A stretch of 10,140 bases of DNA from Cytophagaceae bacterium (lineage in GTDB: Bacteria > Bacteroidota > Bacteroidia > Cytophagales > Spirosomataceae), in NCBI GenBank assembly GCA_947459055.1, contig CANHCG010000034.1, forward strand, positions 1 to 10,140, in the 5' to 3' direction. A model generated the notes under the pieces. That model was given only the letters and a program-made list of their open reading frames with translations, was not told the origin of the DNA and searched no databases. Position 1 is the stretch's first letter. Each line of letters begins with the position of its first letter. Positions 1-6,414 of this stretch are shown in pieces. Position numbers and translations under genes: made by a program.

Positions 1-28
1 AATTAGAACTAGTTAGTATACAAGCTTA
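1..28. other. Left edge, possible tail of an upstream plus-strand gene
   Basis: Only 28 bases precede the first gene. One plus frame (from base 3) is open and ends with TAA at 27-29, overlapping the ATG at 29-31 in a TAATG arrangement. That would suit an upstream gene translationally coupled to the YfhO gene. The other two plus frames stop at 4-6 and 14-16. With eight codons visible, a coding tail cannot be told from chance. No Shine-Dalgarno sequence or Bacteroidota-type promoter (TTTG / TAnnTTTG) is seen. Confidence 0.2.
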
Positions 29-2458
29 ATGAAAATCGACCTGCGCAACTGGCTCCCCCATGGATTAGTGATCCTTGGGTTTATCGTGATGGCCTTTATT
101 TATTGTGGACCTTTGTTGCAAGGCAAGGTACTGGTCCAACATGATATTCAACAGGCGCAAGCGGCCGCGCAGGAAAGTATTCAGTTTAAAAAAGCTAGTG
201 GCGAAGAGGCTTGGTGGACCAATTCGATGTTTGGAGGGATGCCAACCTATCAAATTTCTGGCTCCTACCCCTACAGCATCTCCAGCCATGTGGGCAGTTT
301 TATTACAAATCTATTTCCGAATCCAGCGAATTTATTGATTTTGCAAATGTTGGGCATGTACTTGTTCCTCTGGGCCTTCGGCGCTTCTCCCCTGCTAGGT
401 TTTGGCGGGGCGGTCATGTACGCTTTTGCGACGTATAACATGGTGATTATCCCGGCGGGTCATACCTCCAAAGTATTGGCACTGGCCTATGCACCAGTTG
501 TCCTAGCAGGCATTCGTATTTGCTGGACACGGAATGCCTGGCTTGGTGCGGCGATTTTTGCACTCGGAATGGCCCTAGAATTGTATGCCAATCACATACA
601 GATTACCTATTATTTATTTTTTATTATTGGGGCGTACAAGATTTATACACTCCTACAAGCCATTCAATCCAAAACCCTTGCCGATTGGTTCAAACGCGGC
701 ATGCTAATAGCCCTAGGCTTGGTTTTGGCTATTTCGACGCATTCTATGCGTTTATGGAATAATTACGAATATAGTAAGGAAACGACGCGTGGAGCTTCGG
801 AATTGAGTGCGAATAAGAGTCGGGGCAATGGCCTCGATAAAAATTACGCCTTCGATTGGTCCTATGGCATTTCAGAAACGGGCACTTTATTAATACCTGA
901 TTTTAAAGGAGGTGCATCGCAGTCTGATTTAGGGGGCAAGTCATCCAATACATTTAAAACCATGGTGGATGCGGGTTTGGCAGAGGAACAAGTATTGCCT
1001 TTCGTAGAAAAAGGCCCTGCCTATTGGGGTGAACAATCCTTTACGGCGGGTCCAGCTTATGCAGGGGCATTGGTTGTGTTCTTGTTTTTATTTGCGGCAT
1101 TTTATGTGAAGTCCAAAGAAAAATGGTGGATGCTAGGCGTTACCTTATTGTTTATCACGTTTTCATGGGGAAAGAATTTCGGCTTAAATGGGGTTTTATT
1201 TGACTATTTCCCACTGTTTAATAAATTTAGAGCGATTACGATGGTGCTTTCCTTTGTCCAATTAGGCATGGTGGCCCTAGCGATTTTGGGTTTAATCGAA
1301 TTCAGTAAAACGAATCCAACTTTTGCAGATATCAAAAAACCCCTTTTGTATGCTTTCGGCTTAAGTGCTGGTATTTGCTTGTTTTTCGGGCTATTACCTG
1401 ATCTATTTTTTGATTTTAAGGGCAGTCAAGATGGAGCTCCCTTGTTGCAAGATGCGCAAATTAATTCAGCGATTTGGAATGCCATTCGTTTGGATCGGAT
1501 CGATTTATTTCGCTCAGATGCCTTTCGGAGTTTCATCATTATCACGCTAGGTGCAGGATTATTATATTTAGGAAGTACTCAAAAAATCAAAAAAGCGGTT
1601 TGGGTGTTCGGGCTAGTATTAATTAGTATTTTGGATGTGGCACCGGTAGCTAAACGTTATTTTGGAAAGGATGCGTTTGTGTCTAAAAGCACTTTGGAGG
1701 AGCAGGTACAGCCGACGGCGGCGGACCAACAAATCCTTGCTGATACCACCCAGTTCCGTGTATTGAATTCCACCACCAATTTCATGAGTGATGCAGGAAC
1801 GTCTTATTTCCATCAGTCCTTGGGTGGTTATCATGGAGCCAAATTGCGTCGTTATCAAGAATTAATTGAAAAGTACTTTGGTGGAAGTCCTGCGCAAATG
1901 AGTGTGCTAAATATGTTGAACACTAAATATGTCATTGGTGCAGATTCAGTGGGTCAACCCATCGCCCAAACCAATCCCAATGCCTTGGGAAATGCATGGT
2001 TTGTCAAGGAGGTGATGTGGACAGCTCAGGCAGATGAAGCGTTGCAAGCTATTGAAAAATTCAATCCGGCGACTACGGCCATCCTTGAAAAGCAAGATCA
2101 AGCAATCCTAGGAACATTTAAACCCTCGGCGGATCAAATCGGTGTGGTTTATTTACAGCAGTACCAACCTAATCATTTAACCTATGCATCTAACAGCAAT
2201 CGGGAAGCGCTCGCTGTTTTTTCTGAAATTTATTACCGTGGTAATCAGGATTGGAAAGCCTATGTGGATGGCAAGGAGGTAAAGCATGTGCGAGCAGATT
2301 ATGTATTGCGGGGCTTAGTGATTCCGGCGGGAAAACATACGATTGAATTTAAATTCAAGCCCAATTCGGTCGAAATGGGGACTAAATTGGATGCGGCAGG
2401 CTCGATCCTTTTATTACTTTTTATAGGTTTTGGCTTTTTGATGGCATTTAAAAAATAA
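29..2458 (+). CDS. YfhO family membrane protein (GT-C-fold glycosyltransferase-like)
   Basis: An 809-residue polytopic inner-membrane protein of the YfhO family. Family members have a GT-C glycosyltransferase-type fold and are thought to move sugars from lipid-linked donors onto cell-envelope polymers; the substrate here is unknown. A first membrane segment at about 11-30 is followed by an outer loop with Asp39 (VQHDIQQ), the place where GT-C enzymes keep their catalytic acid. Further hydrophobic segments lie at about 101-118, 125-143, 170-186, 223-237, 341-360, 406-424, 438-457, 500-516 and 523-540, with a last one at 788-806. The soluble part at about 545-785 carries NMLNTKYVI (628-636) and the beta-rich stretch [15 protein letters not shown] (735-749), as in large Bacteroidota YfhO proteins. 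Length is normal for the group. The stop lies 2 bases before yicC, so the two are probably co-transcribed. Family assignment is firm; enzymatic role is inferred. Confidence 0.9.
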   Translation: MKIDLRNWLPHGLVILGFIVMAFIYCGPLLQGKVLVQHDIQQAQAAAQESIQFKKASGEEAWWTNSMFGGMPTYQISGSYPYSISSHVGSFITNLFPNPANLLILQMLGMYLFLWAFGASPLLGFGGAVMYAFATYNMVIIPAGHTSKVLALAYAPVVLAGIRICWTRNAWLGAAIFALGMALELYANHIQITYYLFFIIGAYKIYTLLQAIQSKTLADWFKRGMLIALGLVLAISTHSMRLWNNYEYSKETTRGASELSANKSRGNGLDKNYAFDWSYGISETGTLLIPDFKGGASQSDLGGKSSNTFKTMVDAGLAEEQVLPFVEKGPAYWGEQSFTAGPAYAGALVVFLFLFAAFYVKSKEKWWMLGVTLLFITFSWGKNFGLNGVLFDYFPLFNKFRAITMVLSFVQLGMVALAILGLIEFSKTNPTFADIKKPLLYAFGLSAGICLFFGLLPDLFFDFKGSQDGAPLLQDAQINSAIWNAIRLDRIDLFRSDAFRSFIIITLGAGLLYLGSTQKIKKAVWVFGLVLISILDVAPVAKRYFGKDAFVSKSTLEEQVQPTAADQQILADTTQFRVLNSTTNFMSDAGTSYFHQSLGGYHGAKLRRYQELIEKYFGGSPAQMSVLNMLNTKYVIGADSVGQPIAQTNPNALGNAWFVKEVMWTAQADEALQAIEKFNPATTAILEKQDQAILGTFKPSADQIGVVYLQQYQPNHLTYASNSNREALAVFSEIYYRGNQDWKAYVDGKEVKHVRADYVLRGLVIPAGKHTIEFKFKPNSVEMGTKLDAAGSILLLLFIGFGFLMAFKK

Positions 2459-2460
2459 AC

Positions 2461-3354
2461 ATGATATATTCGATGACGGGCTTTGGGAAGTCCTTAAAAG
2501 AAACCCAAGACCTACAGATTCGTGTGGAAGTAAAAACCTTAAATTCTAAGTTTACGGATATTTTTTGCCGTTTGCCAAAGTCCTTATCGGCACGTGAAAT
2601 CGAGATCCGAAACTATTTAAGCCAGCAACTTGAGCGCGGTAAAATCGAATTTAACCTATTCATCCAAAAAAATAACGATTCTACCTCTACGGAATCTTTT
2701 TTGCCCATCGCGCAGATCCAACAATATTATCAAGAACTTAATCGTGTGGCTAAAGCCTTAGGCATCAATCAAATCGATGAAACAAAGGTATTTTTACAAT
2801 CCTTGCAGATTCCTAGTTCGATGCAAAATGAACAAAGCCAGGATTCAGAGGAGGAAATAGAGGCACTTTGGCAATTAATCTTCGAAGGAATCCAAGAAGC
2901 GGTTCAAGAATGTAAGGCCTTCCGGGCCCGTGAAGGAAAAGTGGTAGAGGATAAATTCCGCGAATACATCGCTTCGATTAGTTTGGGATTAAAACAAGTG
3001 ACCGAGCAGGATGTATTGCGGATGCCGGGAATTCGGGAGCGCATGAAAAAATCTTTATTGGAACTCGGCTTAAATGAAGATTTTGACCAAAATCGCTTCG
3101 AGCAAGAAGTCGTTTATTACATCGAAAAATTCGATATATCAGAAGAAAAAGTGCGTCTAGCTACACATTTGGAATACTTTATTGAGATATTGGAAGAAGG
3201 AAATGGCAAGAAATTGAATTTCATGGCGCAAGAAATTGGTCGGGAAATAAACACCATCGGGTCGAAGGCCAACGATTCAGTGTTACAACGCCTGGTCGTG
3301 AATATGAAAGATGAATTAGAAAAGATTAAAGAACAGACAGCAAACGTGCTCTAA
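2461..3354 (+). CDS. yicC: YicC/YloC family endoribonuclease
   Basis: A 297-residue cytoplasmic protein of the YicC/YloC family, which are RNA-cleaving enzymes; Escherichia coli YicC is linked to small-RNA decay. The YicC-like N-terminal domain starts with the hallmark SMTGFG (4-9) and continues with VEVKTLNSKFTDI (22-34), matching the family's V-R-S/T-x-N-S-R/K block. The C-terminal DUF1732 domain is very well conserved: KFDISEEKVRLATHLEYF (223-240), KLNFMAQEIGREINTIGSKA (251-270) and a charged end KDELEKIKEQ (283-292). The first ATG is chosen because MIYSMTGFG aligns with the usual MIxSMT start. It is 2 bases downstream of the YfhO gene with no separate ribosome binding site. Its stop overlaps the stop of the convergent transporter gene. 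In many bacteria guanylate kinase (gmk) follows; here it does not. Confidence 0.95.
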   Translation: MIYSMTGFGKSLKETQDLQIRVEVKTLNSKFTDIFCRLPKSLSAREIEIRNYLSQQLERGKIEFNLFIQKNNDSTSTESFLPIAQIQQYYQELNRVAKALGINQIDETKVFLQSLQIPSSMQNEQSQDSEEEIEALWQLIFEGIQEAVQECKAFRAREGKVVEDKFREYIASISLGLKQVTEQDVLRMPGIRERMKKSLLELGLNEDFDQNRFEQEVVYYIEKFDISEEKVRLATHLEYFIEILEEGNGKKLNFMAQEIGREINTIGSKANDSVLQRLVVNMKDELEKIKEQTANVL

Positions 3355-4217
3355 TTTATCAATAACACGATTCCAATACAACCTAATAGAATTCCTATCC
3401 ATTGTTTGGCCGTTAAGCGCTCCTTGAAAAATACATAGGCAGTCAGCGCGCTGAGGAGAATGACGCTTAAATTATACATCGTCAAAACCACCGCAGCATT
3501 GTTTTGATAGGCATCTAACGCTTTCAATAAAAAATAAAAGGAAAAGAAATTAGGCAATCCTAAGGGGATAGCTGCCAATACGGAATTGCGATTCCAATTC
3601 AAGGTACCATTCACTGATTTCCAAATTAACACAATCGCCGAACTGGCCATCGACCCTATGAGTAACATCATAATGAAAGGCAAAGTGCCACCTACGAAAT
3701 AGGTCAACGTACTATTCAGGTAACTAAAAAGGGTATTCGTCAGGCCGTAGGCAACAAAAACGGCAATTAATAAGCCGACCACCGGCTTTACTCCCTCGGT
3801 AGTGGTCAATTGAGGGCTGCAAAAATAAATAGCTGCAAAAGATAAAATTAAGCCTATAGCTACCAAACCCGTTAATTCTCCACCAGTCTTTAAAATAAAT
3901 AAATTAATGAGGACAGGTATAACTAAAGAGATATTATTGGCCAAGGACGTAGGCGCCATCCCATTTTTCTGCGTGGAAAAACCAGATAATAAAAAGGTAA
4001 TCACAAATCCCACTCCCATGAACATTAATAAAAACGTGTCCCCCGTGGAGGGCCAGTGAAAAGGGATAGCGGATGGCTGATGAAAATAAGCCGTCAAAAA
4101 ACAAACTGGGTAATTTAATAAAATGGCGATGCGCGTGTCGACTTGGAAACGGGCATGGGCACGGAAATTGACCAACAAAAGCACCGAAAAAACGACACTC
4201 AAAATCAAATAGACCAT
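3351..4217 (-). CDS. EamA/DMT superfamily transporter
   Basis: A 288-residue integral inner-membrane protein with about ten hydrophobic segments (roughly 1-17, 28-45, 60-80, 88-109, 116-133, 146-166, 175-198, 211-231, 241-263, 271-287). This is the two-times-five helix layout of the drug/metabolite transporter superfamily. Typical EamA features are the loop-helix GMAPTSLANNISLVIPVL (86-103) in the first half and FFKERLTAKQWIGILLGCIG (263-282) at the end of the second half. Such proteins move small metabolites across the inner membrane; the substrate cannot be predicted. The ATG lies one base after the hemH stop (TAG-G-ATG), so translation is probably coupled to hemH, but no functional link to heme synthesis is evident. 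The TAG stop overlaps the TAA of convergent yicC. Family call is strong, substrate unknown. Confidence 0.88.
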   Translation of the reverse strand: MVYLILSVVFSVLLLVNFRAHARFQVDTRIAILLNYPVCFLTAYFHQPSAIPFHWPSTGDTFLLMFMGVGFVITFLLSGFSTQKNGMAPTSLANNISLVIPVLINLFILKTGGELTGLVAIGLILSFAAIYFCSPQLTTTEGVKPVVGLLIAVFVAYGLTNTLFSYLNSTLTYFVGGTLPFIMMLLIGSMASSAIVLIWKSVNGTLNWNRNSVLAAIPLGLPNFFSFYFLLKALDAYQNNAAVVLTMYNLSVILLSALTAYVFFKERLTAKQWIGILLGCIGIVLLIN

Positions 4218-4218
4218 C

Positions 4219-5229
4219 CTATGATTTTTTGACTAAATCCTCTAATATGGAAACCCATTCCGGCGAATTATTCAAACTTTCGACCAATTGCCAATGCTGA
4301 CCACCCGCCTCTTCGAATATTTCTTTGTATTCCTCTCCTACCTCAATCGTTGTTTCCAAACAATCTGATACAAAAGCCGGTGAAAAAGCTAAAACTTTCA
4401 TTTTCCCATCCGCCACTAATTTGGGAATAACCTCATCCGTATACGGCTTAAGCCAAGGGTCTCGACCTAATCTACTTTGAAAGGAGGTACTATAGGTTCC
4501 AGGCTTTAAACCCATTTTTCCGGCGATCAATCGGGTCGTTTCGTGGCATTGCGCGCGGTAGCAACCATGATTTTTATCGGTAATCGAATCACAGCACGCA
4601 CCAAAAACACAAGTCGTTTTAGTTAAATCACCTTTCCGAACATGTCGCTCAGGGATTCCGTGATAGGAGAACAAATAATAATCAAAATCGACATCCTTTT
4701 GATAATTGGCTGCTTTGGCAGCGAAATAGCTGGAGAAGGTCGGATGATCATAAAAATAACTTGCAATGGAAAGCGAAGGCATCACTTGCCATTTGGACAT
4801 TAATTCCATAACCCGTTCAAAAACAGAACCGGTAGAAGCAGATGCATATTGTGGAAAAAAGGGAATGACAATTAATTTTTTCAAATTCTTGGCTTCCATA
4901 TCCTTCATGGCAGAAGCCATATCAGGATTTTGATAGCGCATCGCTAAACGTACATAGTAGGAATCACCTAAGGTAGTTTGCAAGTCTCGTGCCACGTCTT
5001 CCCCATAAAATTTCAAAGGGGAACCACGCTCTTCCCATAGCTCCTTGTAAATTTTAGCGGATTTGGGCGCACGGAAAGGCGCAATAATCCCTTTTACCAA
5101 AATATAACGAATGAGATAGGGAATGTCGATGACCCGACCGTCCATTAAAAATTCACGCAAATAGCGACGAACCGAAGGGGTACCCGGGTCGTCCGGAGTA
5201 CCTAAATTAACTAATAAAACACCTACCAT
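4219..5229 (-). CDS. hemH: Ferrochelatase (protoporphyrin IX iron-lyase)
   Basis: A 336-residue ferrochelatase, which inserts Fe2+ into protoporphyrin IX as the last step of protoheme synthesis in the cytoplasm or at the inner membrane face. The N-terminus GVLLVNLGTPD (3-13) is typical. The signature LFSYHGIPERHVRKGD (186-201) holds the expected catalytic His190. The second signature SDCLETTIEVGEEY (288-301) holds Glu292 in the place of the catalytic Glu, followed by the acidic residues of the metal path. Between them lie five cysteines in 22 residues (Cys207, 212, 213, 223, 228), the arrangement reported for microbial ferrochelatases with an internal [2Fe-2S] site such as that of Myxococcus xanthus. 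Length is normal and there is no C-terminal membrane helix. It follows the DUF4249 gene by 34 bases and precedes the transporter by 1 base. A weak GATCTTTG element lies 17 bases upstream. Confidence 0.97.
   Translation of the reverse strand: MVGVLLVNLGTPDDPGTPSVRRYLREFLMDGRVIDIPYLIRYILVKGIIAPFRAPKSAKIYKELWEERGSPLKFYGEDVARDLQTTLGDSYYVRLAMRYQNPDMASAMKDMEAKNLKKLIVIPFFPQYASASTGSVFERVMELMSKWQVMPSLSIASYFYDHPTFSSYFAAKAANYQKDVDFDYYLFSYHGIPERHVRKGDLTKTTCVFGACCDSITDKNHGCYRAQCHETTRLIAGKMGLKPGTYSTSFQSRLGRDPWLKPYTDEVIPKLVADGKMKVLAFSPAFVSDCLETTIEVGEEYKEIFEEAGGQHWQLVESLNNSPEWVSILEDLVKKS
4546..4611 (-). other. hemH: Internal cysteine segment of ferrochelatase, candidate [2Fe-2S] site
   Basis: Codons 207-228 encode Cys-x4-Cys-Cys-x9-Cys-x4-Cys, directly after the catalytic-His signature. 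Ferrochelatases of one microbial class bind a [2Fe-2S] cluster through four cysteines within an internal stretch of about 20 residues; the spacing here fits that description. Which four of the five would be ligands cannot be told, and cluster binding is inferred. Confidence 0.7.
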
Positions 5230-5263
5230 AGGAAAAAATCAAAGCACAAAGATCATTCAAAAA
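5230..5263 (-). other. 34-base AT-rich spacer before hemH
   Basis: The spacer between the DUF4249 stop and the hemH start is AT-rich. On the minus strand it has GATCTTTG (5254 to 5247), one mismatch from the Bacteroidota -7 element TAnnTTTG, ending 17 bases before the ATG. I see no TTTG at the usual -33 distance and no hairpin with a U-run. Read-through from the upstream genes is the simpler reading; an internal hemH promoter is possible but weak. Confidence 0.2.
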
Positions 5264-6412
5264 TTATAAATTCCATCCTTCGGGAGTAATTTTTGTTCGA
5301 AATGTTGACTCCACACATGGAACACGATCCTGACAATTGACAGATCCGGGAGGACAGGTGTAAATTTCACCCGTCAAATAGGTTATTTGCGCGAATTCAT
5401 CCTTAGGTGCGAGTTTCATTCGATCGATAAAATAGATCTTTTTACGCACTGAAAACACATTAAATATACCCAATATCTTCTCTTTAGGATCTGTAATAGG
5501 CTTTACATTAATACTAAAGCGAGTCTCGGCAGGTACATCAAATAAAGAACCGCTGGATTGTACCTGAGCGATTAAGGATTGATAAAAATTGAAGGCATTT
5601 TTTGTAATGGATCGTTGTTCTAAACGCAAATAATAAGGTGAATATCCATCAAATGGCAACCTAGCTACCTGCCGGCCAACAATTCGCTGGCCATTCGTCA
5701 GTACATCTGAAAATACATTCAAATCATTGTTGGTCGAAATAGACCAACAATTTCCATCACATTGGTAATTGAGAATTTCTTCCGTAGGAACTCGTGGAGC
5801 TACACAGACATTGTTTCTGAAATTCCAAGTGGCACCACCATCACAGGTTTCACAAATGTTGATTTTTTCATAATGCTTCCAATTCCACATATAAAACTCA
5901 CCTTCTTGTGGACTGTCTTTAAAGTCAACATATACGGAAAATCCGTTTCTTCTCGCATCCACTTTGTCATATTGATCCCTTACTTCAAATTGGGTCACGA
6001 TATTATCAATTTCAGGGGCAGGAATCATTTTTTCCGCTACACTTTCATATTGCTTTCCAGTCAGCGTTTTAACATACAATTTGTAGGTAGATCCCGCTTT
6101 CCCAGCAAATCCAGCCGGAGGAAAATAAGTCCCTAGGGCAGCTCCTTCCTTGAAAATAGTTTTCACACCTGCTTGATCCAGAATGTAAACATCAGCCTTG
6201 CTCACTGCCAACGGGTTTTGCGAGGCAATTCGATTAGCAGAACTCGTAATACGAATTCTATTTAAAGCCGCATCATCTGATATATCGGCTTCAATGGTCA
6301 AATACGAGGTTGCGTCAATTTGCTTGAAATCCACAATTGGGTTAATACAAGCCCATGAGATCGACCCAATCATTAATAAATAGAATATAACTCGGAATAT
6401 GTTCGTTGGCAT
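5264..6412 (-). CDS. DUF4249 family outer-membrane lipoprotein
   Basis: A 382-residue protein of the Bacteroidota-specific DUF4249 family, whose genes typically sit beside TonB-dependent receptors. An N-terminal hydrophobic signal (about 5-20) ends at Cys22 in ISWACINP, the likely lipid-modified residue, although position -3 is Ser rather than the usual Leu/Val/Ile. Family-like stretches are the early beta-strand region YLTIEADISDD (37-47), AGSTYKLYVKTLTGKQY (106-122), SPYYLRLEQRSITKNAFNFY (258-277) and KEKILGIFNVFSV (310-322). The mature part has eight cysteines (187, 190, 203, 218, 222, 353, 360, 366), an even number that suits disulfides outside the cytoplasm. The ATG lies 2 bases after the receptor's stop, so the two form one transcription unit. 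The likely role is a surface or periplasmic-face partner that helps the receptor capture its ligand; this is inferred from context, since the family has no established biochemical function known to me. Confidence 0.85.
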   Translation of the reverse strand: MPTNIFRVIFYLLMIGSISWACINPIVDFKQIDATSYLTIEADISDDAALNRIRITSSANRIASQNPLAVSKADVYILDQAGVKTIFKEGAALGTYFPPAGFAGKAGSTYKLYVKTLTGKQYESVAEKMIPAPEIDNIVTQFEVRDQYDKVDARRNGFSVYVDFKDSPQEGEFYMWNWKHYEKINICETCDGGATWNFRNNVCVAPRVPTEEILNYQCDGNCWSISTNNDLNVFSDVLTNGQRIVGRQVARLPFDGYSPYYLRLEQRSITKNAFNFYQSLIAQVQSSGSLFDVPAETRFSINVKPITDPKEKILGIFNVFSVRKKIYFIDRMKLAPKDEFAQITYLTGEIYTCPPGSVNCQDRVPCVESTFRTKITPEGWNL

Positions 6413-6414
6413 CT

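Noticed and set aside
7..14. AACTAGTT palindrome upstream of the YfhO gene
   Set aside because: An eight-base AT-rich palindrome is expected by chance and no second copy or longer symmetry supports an operator.
5247..5254. GATCTTTG as a promoter -7 element for hemH
   Set aside because: It has one mismatch to TAnnTTTG, no TTTG at the expected -33 distance, and sits only 17 bases before the ATG, so the support is too thin to call a promoter.
5762..6136. 124-codon plus-strand open frame opposite the DUF4249 gene
   Set aside because: It lies fully antisense to a gene with clear family features, its translation is rich in Ile, Phe and Arg with no recognisable motif, and no start signal precedes it.
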